Positions 53,699 through 62,970 are shown, numbered from the stretch's first letter. The stretch: DNA of 64,000 bases from Mycolicibacterium komanii (GCF_001050035.1 NZ_CVTA01000017.1:5520-69519), one strand, 5' to 3'. The notes: generated from the sequence alone by a model not told the origin. Translations and numbers: made by a program.

Positions 53699-53934
53699 CG
53701 GCGACGCAGCGCCCGCCAGAGCCGCAACGGCAACAGGCCGAGTAGAGGTGCGCGCTTCCCGAGGTCCTCGGCATCGCGTTTGTTGAACGCGGCGGCGTAC
53801 TTTCGCGCATCGTCGACGCTCGCATATTCCTTGGCGCCCTGGGCGTCGCCGCAGCGCTCGCATTTCCACCGCATGGTGCGGCCTTCAGCCCGGAAAGTCG
53901 GGTCGTGCCCGAATATGCGGCAGCCCAAGGTCAT
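53695..53934 (-). CDS. Small zinc-ribbon-like protein
   Basis: 79 residues: MTLGCRIFGHDPTF and WKCERCGDAQG provide Cys, His and a CxxC pair that could bind zinc; the C-terminal half is basic (GLLPLRLWRALRRR). No family identified with confidence. ATG 53934 overlaps the MFS TGA (ATGA), so translation is coupled to the transporter. Its TAG lies within the same CTAG as the TAG of the convergent methyltransferase gene (53695-53698). Confidence 0.65.
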   Translation of the reverse strand: MTLGCRIFGHDPTFRAEGRTMRWKCERCGDAQGAKEYASVDDARKYAAAFNKRDAEDLGKRAPLLGLLPLRLWRALRRR

Positions 53935-55766
53935 TGCGGCGACGTCCCGGGCGGTGTGCCGACCTTGCCCCGACCGTGCCGCGCGATTCGGTTCTCCGCC
54001 AAGGCGACCCGCATCGCCTTGCGGAATTCACCCGGACCCCAATAGCGCGCGCCGACCGCTCGGTGCAGTTCTCGCACGGACATCGGGTCGTGCTCGCTCA
54101 CCGCGCGCGCGATGGTTTCCACCTCGTGGTCGAGCGCCGACTCCGGCACCCCGGGGGTCGGCGGTTCACGCCACGCGCCGTACCACCCCGCGGGCGGCCC
54201 GGGCCGGTAACGCCGCGTCCGGCTCGCCGCCCGTTCACGTTCCATGCGTTCGGCGATGCGCGCCTGCCGGGCTTCGCGTTCCCGGTCGCGCTCCGACGGC
54301 TCGTCCGCCGGCTCCTCGTCCTCGTCGGCGGTCGTCAACGGCATGGCGAGGTCTTCGAGCTTCTGCCCCTCCGCCTTCACCCCGAACACCAGCTCCACGA
54401 CGCCACCGACGGCCATTACGGCCGCACCGATGAGGAAGGACACCGCGACGAGCCCGCGGTCACCGGATTCGATGAGCTGACCGAAGAGCAGGGGGCCGGT
54501 GATGCCGCCGACGGCCGTGCCGACCGCGTAGAAGAACGCGATCGCCAAAGCCCGCGTCTCCATGGGGAATATCTCGCTGACGGTCAGGTAGGCCGCGCTG
54601 GCTCCGGATGACGCCAGGAAGAAGCACACCCCGAGCACGGCCATGAAGACCCACACGCCGCCCGTCTCGGAGACGAACAACACGGTCAGCGCCACGGCGA
54701 CGGCCGCCGACCCCAGATAGGCGAACGCGATCATCGGTTTGCGGCCGATCGTGTCGAAGAACCGGCCCATCAGGATCGGCCCGGCGAAGTTGCTCAGGGC
54801 CCACAGCGCGTAGAACATCGGAACGATGCCGGAGGAGACCTCGAAGAAGCCGCTCAACAGGGTTCCGAGGTTGAACGTGAAGGCGTTGTAGAGGAACGCC
54901 TGCCCGATGAACAGCGCGAGGCCGAGGATCGCCCGCCGCGGATACTTCGTGAACGCGACGTGTGCGATCTCGCGGAACGAGATCGTCTTGCGCTGGCGCA
55001 CGGTCAGCGACCCCTCGGGTTCCTCGAGCGGTTGGCCGGTCGAGCGTTCGACTTCACTTTCGATCTCACCGACCACGCGTTCGGCTTCGTCTTCGCGGCC
55101 GTGAATGAACAACCACCGCGGGCTTTCCGGGACGTGCCGGCGCACGACGAGCACCACGAGACCGAAGATGGCGCCGATGCCGAAGGCGATACGCCAACCG
55201 ATGTCGGCCGGGAAGATCGAGGTGTTCAAGAGCAGCAGCGCACCCGCGGCACCGCCCGCGGCGCCGAGCCAATAGGAACCGTTGATGATGAGATCGACGC
55301 GGCCTCGGACACGGGCGGGGATCAATTCGTCGATCGCGGAGTTGATTGCGGCGTATTCGCCGCCGATACCGGCGCCGGTGAAGAACCGCGCTATGAAGAA
55401 GTACCACGGTGCGAACGCGAAAGCCGTTGCCACCGTGGCGGCGAGATACACCGCGAGGGTCAACAGGAACAGCTTCTTGCGGCCGAACCGGTCGGTGAGC
55501 TGACCGAAGAACAAGGCGCCCAGGCATGCGCCCGTGATGTAAATCGCCGCGGCGATGCCGATTTGACCCGCCGTCAGCTCGATTCCGCTGCCGCTCTCCG
55601 TCAATCGGGAAGCGACGTTGCCCACCATGGTGACTTCGAGGCCGTCGAGGATCCACACCCCGCCCAGCCCGATGACGACGCGCCAGTGGAATCGCGACCA
55701 GGGCAACCGATCCAGCCGACTTGGGACCTGGGTGGTGATCGTGTCGGTTTGCACGCCAGAACTCAT
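53931..55766 (-). CDS. MFS transporter (sugar/metabolite porter type) with soluble C-terminal extension
   Basis: 611 residues. Twelve helices to about residue 470, with family motifs GQLTDRFGRKKLFL, GAGIGGEYAAINSAIDELIPARVRGR, VPESPRWLFIHGREDEAE and MGRFFDTIGRKPM. The central and final parts are those of metabolite:proton symporters and sugar porters. After an acidic then basic coiled-coil-like stretch (about 480-525), residues 552-605 form a compact helical unit (VETIARAVSEHDPMSVRELHRAVGARYWGPGEFRKAMRVALAENRIARHG) resembling a winged helix. Substrate unknown. Coupled to the zinc-ribbon-like gene. Confidence 0.85.
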   Translation of the reverse strand: MSSGVQTDTITTQVPSRLDRLPWSRFHWRVVIGLGGVWILDGLEVTMVGNVASRLTESGSGIELTAGQIGIAAAIYITGACLGALFFGQLTDRFGRKKLFLLTLAVYLAATVATAFAFAPWYFFIARFFTGAGIGGEYAAINSAIDELIPARVRGRVDLIINGSYWLGAAGGAAGALLLLNTSIFPADIGWRIAFGIGAIFGLVVLVVRRHVPESPRWLFIHGREDEAERVVGEIESEVERSTGQPLEEPEGSLTVRQRKTISFREIAHVAFTKYPRRAILGLALFIGQAFLYNAFTFNLGTLLSGFFEVSSGIVPMFYALWALSNFAGPILMGRFFDTIGRKPMIAFAYLGSAAVAVALTVLFVSETGGVWVFMAVLGVCFFLASSGASAAYLTVSEIFPMETRALAIAFFYAVGTAVGGITGPLLFGQLIESGDRGLVAVSFLIGAAVMAVGGVVELVFGVKAEGQKLEDLAMPLTTADEDEEPADEPSERDREREARQARIAERMERERAASRTRRYRPGPPAGWYGAWREPPTPGVPESALDHEVETIARAVSEHDPMSVRELHRAVGARYWGPGEFRKAMRVALAENRIARHGRGKVGTPPGTSPQ

Positions 55767-55837
55767 CGCCAGCCTCCTCGACCGTGCCTTGATCGGCTAG
55801 GGAGTACCCAACTGGCGCGAATTCACCCAGCCAGCAC

Positions 55838-56683
55838 TCAACTCAGCGGGGTGGCACCGACTCCGACGATCGCGTCGATCACGGCCGAGGGCGCATCCAG
55901 CGACACGAACGTCCTCGCCTCGGGCACCTCGATCAGGGTCGAGTGGTTGAACAGCGCGGCCAACCGCCTGCCGAGCGCCGGGGTGAAGGCCCGGTCCCGT
56001 TGTCCCCACACCAGCGTCACCGGCTTGGTGAACCGGGGGAGCCTGGTCGCCACATCGGTCAGATCGGTCTTGGCGACGGCTCGCAGCAGTCCGGCCAGAT
56101 CACGGCGGATCCGGGCGTCGGTGAGGCACGGTTGCAACCACGACTCGGTCAATCGAGCGTCAGGATGCATCAGAAGACCGAAGCCCAGCGGGGAGTGGCG
56201 CAGGGCGGACACCTTCATCGTCGACAACAGCAGCTTGATCGAGGCAGGCCCGCGCAGCAGCGCGAACACCACGTCGAACGGGAACGGCGGGAACTTCTCG
56301 AAGGCATCGCAATTGGTGAGCACCAGCCGCCCGACGCGCTCAGGTCCCTGGTCGACGACCAGCTGGCACAGGCCACCTCCGGTGTCGTTGCCGACCAGCG
56401 TCACGTCCGACAAGTCGAGGGCGGCAAGGAATTCGCGGATCATCACCGCCACCGCCTGCGGAGACAACTCTGTTCCGGAGTTCACCGGGATGGTGTGTGA
56501 ACCGAGCGGCCACGTCGGTAGGTAACAGCGGTAGCCCTGGCGCGCAAGGCCATCGGCGACGGGGTCCCACAGGTGACTGTCGACGAGGATGCCGTGTACG
56601 AACACCACAGGCGGGTGAGGGGAGTCCTCAGGACCCAACACGCGGTAGTCGATGGTTGCCTGTTCCAGCGCCAGTTGGGGCAT
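55838..56683 (-). CDS. Alpha/beta hydrolase (haloalkane-dehalogenase-like superfamily)
   Basis: 281 residues. PPVVFVHGILVDSHLWDPVADGLARQGYRCYLPTWPLGSH is the oxyanion region. The nucleophile elbow reads LVGNDTGGGL, so an Asp stands where Ser is usual, as in haloalkane dehalogenases and epoxide hydrolases; later VWGQRDRAFTP gives the acid. The expected His near the end (SLDAPSAVIDAI region) is not evident, so activity is uncertain. ATG 56683 has GGAGAGGA at good distance. It faces a TetR gene across a palindrome. Confidence 0.8.
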   Translation of the reverse strand: MPQLALEQATIDYRVLGPEDSPHPPVVFVHGILVDSHLWDPVADGLARQGYRCYLPTWPLGSHTIPVNSGTELSPQAVAVMIREFLAALDLSDVTLVGNDTGGGLCQLVVDQGPERVGRLVLTNCDAFEKFPPFPFDVVFALLRGPASIKLLLSTMKVSALRHSPLGFGLLMHPDARLTESWLQPCLTDARIRRDLAGLLRAVAKTDLTDVATRLPRFTKPVTLVWGQRDRAFTPALGRRLAALFNHSTLIEVPEARTFVSLDAPSAVIDAIVGVGATPLS

Positions 56684-56704
56684 GTTCGCTATCCTCTCCA
56701 TCAC

Positions 56705-56731
56705 AACTTACAAACAACTGGTATGAAAGTT
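56705..56731. promoter_or_regulatory. Palindrome between hydrolase and TetR gene
   Basis: AACTTACA (56705-56712) and TGAAAGTT (56724-56731) are inverted with one mismatch; a further GTATGAAAGT repeat occurs at 56721 and 56743. This is a probable binding site for the TetR protein encoded to its right, controlling both divergent genes. Confidence 0.5.
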
Positions 56732-56744
56732 ACGTGCAGCCTGT

Positions 56745-57383
56745 ATGAAAGTCAATGACGAGCCGGGGTCGGATTCTCGCCGCCGGCGAACCCAGGCCGA
56801 GCGCACCGCCGCGACGCGCGCTCAGCTCGTGGCTGCCGCCCGAAAGCTGTTTGCGGACAGGGGGTTCGCCGAGGTGTCCACCCAAGCCATCGTTTCGGCG
56901 GCGGGTGTGACGCGCGGTGCGCTGTACCACCAGTTCGGCGACAAGGCCGGTCTGTTCGCGACCGTCTACGAAGAGATCGAGCGTGACATGGTCGCCGACA
57001 TCGCCCGCGAGATCGCCGAGCGCCGACCGACGGACCCGGTGGAGGCCATGCGGGTCGGGGCCCGGTTGTTCCTCGACGCCTGCGCGGCGCCCGACGTGCA
57101 GCAGATCGTCCTCATCGACGCACCCGCAGTGCTCGGGTGGGAACGTTGGCGCGAGGTCGGGATGAAGTACGGCCTCGGGGTGATCGAGGGGATGCTGGCT
57201 CATGCCGTAGCCCAGGGCGCCATACCCGACCAACCCCTACGTCCCACGTCGCACGTCCTGCTCGGAGCGCTCGACGAGGCCGCGCTGTATGTGTCGCGGG
57301 CGGTCGACCGCGAGCAGGCCCGTCGCGATATGGACGTCGTCTGCGACCGCATGCTCGACGGGATCGCAGGAGGCGATGGCTGA
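56745..57383 (+). CDS. TetR-family regulator
   Basis: 212 residues. A basic arm (SRRRRTQAERTAATRAQ) precedes a clear TetR DNA-binding domain, ARKLFADRGFAEVSTQAIVSAAGVTRGALYHQFGDKAGLFATVYE (about 30-75), with the typical YHQF recognition helix. The C-terminal domain resembles AcrR-like repressors. Divergent from the alpha/beta hydrolase with a palindrome between, so that gene is the probable target. The 3' end overlaps the next gene by 8 bp. Confidence 0.9.
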   Translation: MKVNDEPGSDSRRRRTQAERTAATRAQLVAAARKLFADRGFAEVSTQAIVSAAGVTRGALYHQFGDKAGLFATVYEEIERDMVADIAREIAERRPTDPVEAMRVGARLFLDACAAPDVQQIVLIDAPAVLGWERWREVGMKYGLGVIEGMLAHAVAQGAIPDQPLRPTSHVLLGALDEAALYVSRAVDREQARRDMDVVCDRMLDGIAGGDG

Positions 57384-57909
57384 CTGGTTGCGGTCCCGCC
57401 CGTCGCGGCTCCTACTGTGGGCCGCGTTGGCGATGTGCCTCGCACTCGGTGCGGCCGTAGTGGTCATTGGAACCGGTGACCGGCCGTCGGATCGCCTCGC
57501 TGCGGCCATCACTGACGACGAGGCCGCCGCACAGGTCGTGACGGCGGCCCGACGCGCCGTCGCCACCGCACGGCTGCAGCATCCCGCCGGGGGTTACGCC
57601 TTCATGCCGTGCGGCGCACATGATGGACCGCCCTACCGTGCCGTCATGCACATGACATTCGCTGTACCGCAACGAAACTCGGCAGGTTATCTGGATGCCA
57701 TCGCCGCGGCGTTGGTCGACGACGGCTGGGCCCAGTCGGTCTCGGAAGGCCGGCATTTCGGGGTCACACTGACCACGCCGGGCCTGACCGCGCTTCTCAC
57801 CCGTGAGCCGAGGCAGGCCGATTCTGCCACCATGAAGCTCTACGGGGAGTGCCGCGTCGGCAGCGATCACAGCGACGACGATCCGGCCTGGACCGAGGTG
57901 ACGCTCTAA
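57376..57909 (+). CDS. Single-span membrane/exported protein, unknown function
   Basis: 177 residues: one hydrophobic segment (LLLWAALAMCLALGAAVVVIGTG, about 10-32) and an outer domain of about 140 residues with two Cys (FMPCGAH, GECRVG), likely disulfide-linked. It looks like the short exported or lipoprotein-like proteins frequent in mycobacteria, but no lipobox is seen. The ATG at 57376 has AGGAGG immediately upstream and overlaps the TetR gene, so the two are probably one transcript. Ends against the GNAT gene, overlapping by 4 bp. Confidence 0.7.
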   Translation: MADWLRSRPSRLLLWAALAMCLALGAAVVVIGTGDRPSDRLAAAITDDEAAAQVVTAARRAVATARLQHPAGGYAFMPCGAHDGPPYRAVMHMTFAVPQRNSAGYLDAIAAALVDDGWAQSVSEGRHFGVTLTTPGLTALLTREPRQADSATMKLYGECRVGSDHSDDDPAWTEVTL

Positions 57910-58418
57910 CCGGCCAAGCTGCGCTGAAGAAGCAGCGTGTCGAGCCACCGCTCGTGCTTGTAACCGACGGCGCAGAGCCGACCGGCTTCGACGAACCCGC
58001 GGCTGCGGTGCAAAGCGACGGACGCGGCGGCGTCGGCGTCGACGATGACCGCGATCACCTCCCGCACGCCCGCGGACACACAACCGGCCAGCAGCGCGTC
58101 GAGCAGTTTGGCGCCCACCCCATGCCCGACCGCGTGCGGCGCAACGTAGACCGAATCCTCCACGGTGTGCCGATAGGCGGGGCGGCTCTTCCACGGAGCG
58201 CAGTAGGCGTAACCGACGATCTCTCCGTCCAGCACGGCGGACAGGAACGGCGAGCCGGCTGTCACGACGGCATCGAAGCGACGATCCCACGCGACGCGGT
58301 CGGGGCGCGCCAATTCGAAGGTCGCCACGGTGTTTTCGACGTAGTGCGCGTAGATGTCGCCGATCGTGTCGAGGTCGTCGGGGTCCGTTGTTCGGACGTC
58401 GACCTTCCAGGACACCAC
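57906..58418 (-). CDS. GNAT acetyltransferase, phosphinothricin-acetyltransferase-like
   Basis: 170 residues. DVRTTDPDDLDTIGDIYAHYVENTVATFE at the start, VGYAYCAPWKSRPAYRHTVEDSVYVAPHAVGHGVGAKLLDALLAGCVSAGVREVIAVI (acetyl-CoA loop) and SVALHRSRGFVEAGRL are characteristic of the PAT/Bar branch, which acetylates phosphinothricin, methionine sulfoximine or related amines. Natural mycobacterial substrate unknown. Starts with two GTG codons (58418, 58415) 4 bp after the DCC gene, so co-transcribed. Confidence 0.87.
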   Translation of the reverse strand: MVSWKVDVRTTDPDDLDTIGDIYAHYVENTVATFELARPDRVAWDRRFDAVVTAGSPFLSAVLDGEIVGYAYCAPWKSRPAYRHTVEDSVYVAPHAVGHGVGAKLLDALLAGCVSAGVREVIAVIVDADAAASVALHRSRGFVEAGRLCAVGYKHERWLDTLLLQRSLAG

Positions 58419-58422
58419 CGGG

Positions 58423-58800
58423 TCAGCAGGTGACTGGATGAGACTCGCAGAACGGCGTCGTGCCGGGGAAGCGATAGCGATGAGAGGCGACGTACCGGTA
58501 GACAGCCTCCTGTAGCGCCCGGATGCCGGGGAGCCGGTAGATGCGCAGTGGGAGCTCAGATCCCAGCGCTGCCGCGACCGCGGCGTTCATCGCCTCTGCG
58601 CTCTCGTACACCTGGCCGGAATCGTCGAGCCATCGTGCGGCGTCGAGAACCCGCGACTCGGGGATTCTCAAGCGCTCGGCGACGCCTTCGCCCTGCAGAG
58701 GAGCGGTTCGCAGTTTCCCGGTCCGGTTCAGCTTCACAATGGAGTACACAGCGCGGGTGCACATTCCGCAGTTGCCGTCGAAGAACAGGGTTCCGGCCAT
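58423..58800 (-). CDS. DCC-family (DUF393) thiol-disulfide-type protein
   Basis: 125 residues beginning MAGTLFFDGNCGMCTRAVYSIVKLNRTGKLRTAPLQGEG; the DGNCGMC motif defines the DUF393/DCC family, predicted thiol-disulfide oxidoreductases. The C-terminal part ends YRYVASHRYRFPGTTPFCESH, also typical. Redox partner unknown. ATG 58800 places the motif near the N-terminus as in homologues; upstream open frame has no family similarity. Confidence 0.83.
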   Translation of the reverse strand: MAGTLFFDGNCGMCTRAVYSIVKLNRTGKLRTAPLQGEGVAERLRIPESRVLDAARWLDDSGQVYESAEAMNAAVAAALGSELPLRIYRLPGIRALQEAVYRYVASHRYRFPGTTPFCESHPVTC

Positions 58801-58992
58801 ACCGCTATTGTCCCTCCGATCGTGTCGCGGGAGGTCCGGATTCGGCGTGTGCCGCGTCACCATGACGGGCGGCCGTACCGCCAGCGCTTCGAACACGGCG
58901 CGGTGCGCGGCGTTCACCGTCAACTCAGTACACCCACATGGCAGGCGGTGTCCCGCCCCTACGAGGGAGAGAAAGACCACTGCGAGCGGCGG

Positions 58993-60468
58993 TCAGGCCG
59001 CCTGGTCTCCCGGGGGTGCTGGCCCGCCGGGTTCGTCACCGGGTTCGGTGTTCTCAACAGGTGCGGGCTCGGTTGGAGTTTCGTCGGTGGGTTCGTCGTC
59101 GGGTCGTAGGAGGCGTTCGGGTCGGTGGTGGTAGTTGATTCGGGCTTGGCCGGTGTCGAGGTCGGGTGGGGGGAGCCATTCGACTTCGCCGCGATCGTTC
59201 ATGCGAGTGGTCCAGCCGCCGTCGCCGTTGACGCTGCGATTGTGAGGGCCGCAGGCCAGGCCGAGTTCGTCGATGTTGGTGTTGCCGCCGTCGGTCCAAT
59301 CGGCCACCACGTGGTGCCCCTGGCAGCCGTAGGCACCAACCGTGCAGCACGGTTTGGTGCAGCCGCCGTCGCGGGCGATCAGCATGATCCGCTGAGCAGG
59401 GGAGGCGATTCGCCTGGTGCGGAACAGATCCAGCGCCGATCCGGTGGCCTTGTCGAACACGGCCAGGTAGTGGTTGGCGTGAGCAGCGAGCCGGATCACG
59501 TCGGTGATCGGCATAACAGTGCCGCCACCGGTGGTGCCGACCCCGGCACGCGACTCCAGATCTTGCAGGGTGGTGCGGATGATGATCGACACCGGTAACC
59601 CGTTGAGCCGGCCGAGCTCCCCACTCATCAACGCAATTCGCCCGACCGCGAGCAGCGCGTCGTGCTGTCGCTGGGCCAGGCTGCGGTGGTCGTTGTCGAT
59701 CTGGGCCTGCGTCGGCGTGCCCGAGGTGCACGGTTCGGCGTCGTCGGGGTTGCACATGCCCGGCGCGGCGTATTTGGCGAAGATCGCTTCCCACACCGCC
59801 CACGCTTCGGGTGTCAGCGTCGCGCGCAGTTCCACCATTCCGTCGGGGCCTTGTCTGGACTTTCGCAGGCCACGTTTGCGGGCGCGGTCGATGTCGGTGG
59901 GCTCCGGGCCGTCTTGGTCGAGCAGAAACAGTGTGAGGTCGGCGGTATCGGTGAGTTCCTTGGGCCCGACTTTCACCGCGGTGCGCACCAGGTCGAGCTC
60001 GAACTGCTCGCGGGTGGGCGCGTCCACCCAGTTCGGCATTTTGTTGATCGATTTGCGGATGACCTCGACATGTTCGGCGTTGATCAGCCCCTGAGACTGA
60101 GCGGCTGCAGTCGCTGGCAGGGCCGGCGGCAGTGACGGGCCCGTCACCGCCTGGCGCGGGGCCAACAACTCAGCCTCGGTCAACCGCCGGTTGGCCTCGC
60201 TTGTCGAGATCCGGTAGCGCACCCGCAGGACTTCTTTCCAGGTGTGGGCACCCATCTCATTGGGCGTCGTCTCGCATTGCAGACGAGCTAGTAAGCGGTG
60301 ATTGATCGTCGGGAGCTGACACGACAACGTTTCCCACTCATCAAGAGCAGCCACCAACTCATGCCGGGTCAACAGGTCCACGTCGCAGGCGGCCACCTCC
60401 TCATAAGCCGCACGCAGCGCCGATATCGCCGCCTGCAACGCCGTCCCCGACATAACCCGAACATACAT
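58993..60468 (-). CDS. 13E12-repeat-family (DUF222) HNH endonuclease protein
   Basis: 491 residues: a long helical DUF222 domain (about 1-330, including TRHELVAALDEWETLSCQLPTINHRLLARLQ) followed by an HNH nuclease motif CQGHHVVADWTDGGNTNIDELGLACGPHNRSV (about 385-415) and a Pro/Glu-rich tail. These 13E12 proteins occur in many copies in mycobacterial genomes, are tied to REP13E12 repeats and are thought to be mobile. The end of the protein appears intact, so this copy may be functional. Start uncertain: ATG 60468 chosen, ATG 60453 possible. Confidence 0.85.
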   Translation of the reverse strand: MYVRVMSGTALQAAISALRAAYEEVAACDVDLLTRHELVAALDEWETLSCQLPTINHRLLARLQCETTPNEMGAHTWKEVLRVRYRISTSEANRRLTEAELLAPRQAVTGPSLPPALPATAAAQSQGLINAEHVEVIRKSINKMPNWVDAPTREQFELDLVRTAVKVGPKELTDTADLTLFLLDQDGPEPTDIDRARKRGLRKSRQGPDGMVELRATLTPEAWAVWEAIFAKYAAPGMCNPDDAEPCTSGTPTQAQIDNDHRSLAQRQHDALLAVGRIALMSGELGRLNGLPVSIIIRTTLQDLESRAGVGTTGGGTVMPITDVIRLAAHANHYLAVFDKATGSALDLFRTRRIASPAQRIMLIARDGGCTKPCCTVGAYGCQGHHVVADWTDGGNTNIDELGLACGPHNRSVNGDGGWTTRMNDRGEVEWLPPPDLDTGQARINYHHRPERLLRPDDEPTDETPTEPAPVENTEPGDEPGGPAPPGDQAA

Positions 60469-60533
60469 TCGACCACTGACAAATCCCCATCCACGCTCGG
60501 GGCCGATCCCGGCACCGGGAGCACACTGGTGGC

Positions 60534-61484
60534 GTGGACTTGGTGACACTCGACGACATCGAGCAGGCCGCCGCGCGTATTCGCGCCTTCGTGCTGCGGA
60601 CGCCGCTGCTACCGGCGCCGTGGGCCGGCGACGACGACCGCCCGTTGTGGGTGAAGCCCGAGAGCCTGCAGTCGATCGGAGCGTTCAAGGTGCGCGGTGC
60701 GTTCAACGCGATCGGGCACCTCGACGAATCCGTACGCACCAGGGGAGTGGTCGCGTACTCCAGCGGAAACCACGCCCAAGCCGTGGCCTACGCGGCGGCG
60801 GTGTATGCGATCCCCGCCCACATCGTGATGCCGGAGGAGACACCGGAGGTCAAGGTGGCGGCCACCCGTGATCACGGCGCGACAGTCGTGTTATGTGCTG
60901 CGGGACAACGGGAGCGAGTCGCCGCCGAACTCGTGGAGGAGACCGGCGGTGTGCTGATACCGCCGTTCGACCACCCCGACATCATCGCCGGACAGGGCAC
61001 CATCGGACTGGAGATCGCCGAGGACCTGCCAACGGTCGACACGGTGCTGATACCGGTCAGCGGTGGCGGCCTCGCCTCGGGGATCGGCACGGCAGTCAAG
61101 GCGCTGTGCCCCGACGCGAAGGTGATCGGCGTCGAACCCGAACTCGCCGCCGACACCGCGCAGAGCCTCAGTGTGGGGCATCGCGTCGACTGGTCGATCC
61201 AGGATCGCAACCGCACCATCGCCGACGGGCTGCGTTCGCAACCGTCGGAGTTGACCTTCGCTCATCTGCAACGGGTACTCGATGACGTGGTCACCGTGAC
61301 CGAGGACGAAATCCGTTCGGCAGTACGCGAACTCGCGTACCGCGCGCATCTGGTGAGCGAACCCAGCGGTGCGGTGGCGCTGGCCGCCTACCGCAAGCAA
61401 GCCACTCCCGCAGGCCGAACCGTGGTCATCCTCTCCGGTGGCAACGTCGAACCCACACTGCTGCAGGAGATTCTGGCCGCATAG
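60534..61484 (+). CDS. Threonine/serine dehydratase (PLP, fold type II)
   Basis: 316 residues, without the C-terminal ACT-like domain of biosynthetic threonine dehydratases. The PLP lysine is Lys52 in SIGAFKVRGAFNA; SSGNHAQAVAYAA and PVSGGGLASGIGTAVK (phosphate-binding glycines) follow, then VSEPSGAVALAA and ILSGGN at the end. It deaminates Thr or Ser to 2-oxo acids, or may be a racemase-type relative. GTG 60534 fits family length. Convergent with the peptide symporter gene. Confidence 0.9.
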   Translation: MDLVTLDDIEQAAARIRAFVLRTPLLPAPWAGDDDRPLWVKPESLQSIGAFKVRGAFNAIGHLDESVRTRGVVAYSSGNHAQAVAYAAAVYAIPAHIVMPEETPEVKVAATRDHGATVVLCAAGQRERVAAELVEETGGVLIPPFDHPDIIAGQGTIGLEIAEDLPTVDTVLIPVSGGGLASGIGTAVKALCPDAKVIGVEPELAADTAQSLSVGHRVDWSIQDRNRTIADGLRSQPSELTFAHLQRVLDDVVTVTEDEIRSAVRELAYRAHLVSEPSGAVALAAYRKQATPAGRTVVILSGGNVEPTLLQEILAA

Positions 61485-61503
61485 TCGTGGCCCGAACGCG
61501 GCG

Positions 61504-62970
61504 TCAGTGCACACCCTCCATATGGCGGCTGATCCACGGCGCGAGCGCGAACACGATGACGCCGGCCGCCACCGCGACCACCCCGATGATGCCGAAGTAG
61601 GCGAATTCGTGAGTCGGCTTGTAATACCCGGCCAGCACCCCGGACATCGCCGTGCCGATCCCGACGGAGAAGAAGTACAGCGCCATCATCTGCGCCCGAA
61701 ACACCTCGGGCGCAAGCTTTGTGGTGGCCGACAGTCCGATGGGTGACAGCATCAGCTCGCTGATCGCGAACACCGCCATCACGCCGACGATGTAGAGCGC
61801 GGGCACCGCCCTGCCGCTGGTGCCCGCCATCGGGAGGAAAAGCAGAAAGGCCAGGCCCATCCCGATCACGCCGTAGGAGAACTTGCGCGGGGTGGTCGGA
61901 GCACGGCTGCCGAGTCGCGTCCACATCGCCGCGAACAGCGGCGAGAGCGTGATGATCCACACCGGTTCGATGGAGCCGATCCAACTCGAGGGCGCGGTCC
62001 ACCCGAAGATGGACCAGTTCATACGCTCATCGGAGTACACCGCCAGCACGGTGAAGATCTGTTGGAACAATGACCAGAACACCGCGTTGGCCACGAACAG
62101 CGGAATGAACGCGCGGACCCTGGTGCGTTCGACCGTCGTGACTTTGGAGCTGGTCAGCATCACCGCGAAATAGGTCACCGATGCGGCGACCAGGACACCT
62201 GTCGTCACATGCGACAGATTCGACAGCTTGACCACGCCCGTCGCGAACACAACCCCGATCAACACCGCCGCCGCAAGGGCGATCAATGCCAGCCGCCCGA
62301 AGGCATTGCGGGGCAGGGGATTAGGAACTTGGCGGCCGTGCTCACCGAGATTGCGCCGGAAGACGACGTACTGCGCCAACCCCAACGCCATGCCGACCGC
62401 TGCCGCGCCGAACCCGTAGTGGAACCCGATCCGGGTCTGCAACAGCCCGGTGATGAGCGGGCCGGTGAAGGCGCCGAGGTTGATGCCCAGGTAGAACAGC
62501 GTGAATCCGCCGTCGCATCGGGGGTCGCCCTTGTCGTAGAGCGTGCCCAGCAGCGACGACGCGTTGGCCTTCAGGGCACCCGAACCGAGCGCGACGAGCA
62601 CCAGGCCCGCGGCCACGCCCGTCAGGCCGGGGACGATGGCCAGGGCGATGTGGCCCAGCATCACCACGAAGCCGCCGTAGAAGACCGTGCGCTCCATGCC
62701 CAGTAACCGGTCGGCGATCCACCCGCCGAGCACGGTCGACAGATAGACCAGCCCGCCGTAGGCGCCGACGATGCCGGTGGCGGTGCTCTGCGGAAGTCCG
62801 AGGCCGCCGTCGGTGACCGAGTAGTAGAGGTAGTAGCCGAGGATCGTGAGCATCCCGTAGAACGAGAACCGCTCCCACAGCTCCACCCCGAACAGGTTCG
62901 TCAGACCGATCGGGTGACCGAGTACCGTGCGCCCGCTGGGCCCGCTCTCCGCCTGCTCGACTGCCGCCAT
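61504..62970 (-). CDS. POT/PTR-family peptide:proton symporter
   Basis: 488 residues, about fourteen membrane segments. The family signature ELWERFSFYGMLTILGYYLYY (ExxERFxYYG region) stands at about 30-50, and GDPRCDGGFTLFYLGINLGAFTGPLI gives the second PTR2 motif. It imports di- and tripeptides with protons. ATG 62970 is the only reasonable start. No peptidase gene is adjacent. It converges on the dehydratase gene with 19 bp between stops. Confidence 0.92.
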   Translation of the reverse strand: MAAVEQAESGPSGRTVLGHPIGLTNLFGVELWERFSFYGMLTILGYYLYYSVTDGGLGLPQSTATGIVGAYGGLVYLSTVLGGWIADRLLGMERTVFYGGFVVMLGHIALAIVPGLTGVAAGLVLVALGSGALKANASSLLGTLYDKGDPRCDGGFTLFYLGINLGAFTGPLITGLLQTRIGFHYGFGAAAVGMALGLAQYVVFRRNLGEHGRQVPNPLPRNAFGRLALIALAAAVLIGVVFATGVVKLSNLSHVTTGVLVAASVTYFAVMLTSSKVTTVERTRVRAFIPLFVANAVFWSLFQQIFTVLAVYSDERMNWSIFGWTAPSSWIGSIEPVWIITLSPLFAAMWTRLGSRAPTTPRKFSYGVIGMGLAFLLFLPMAGTSGRAVPALYIVGVMAVFAISELMLSPIGLSATTKLAPEVFRAQMMALYFFSVGIGTAMSGVLAGYYKPTHEFAYFGIIGVVAVAAGVIVFALAPWISRHMEGVH

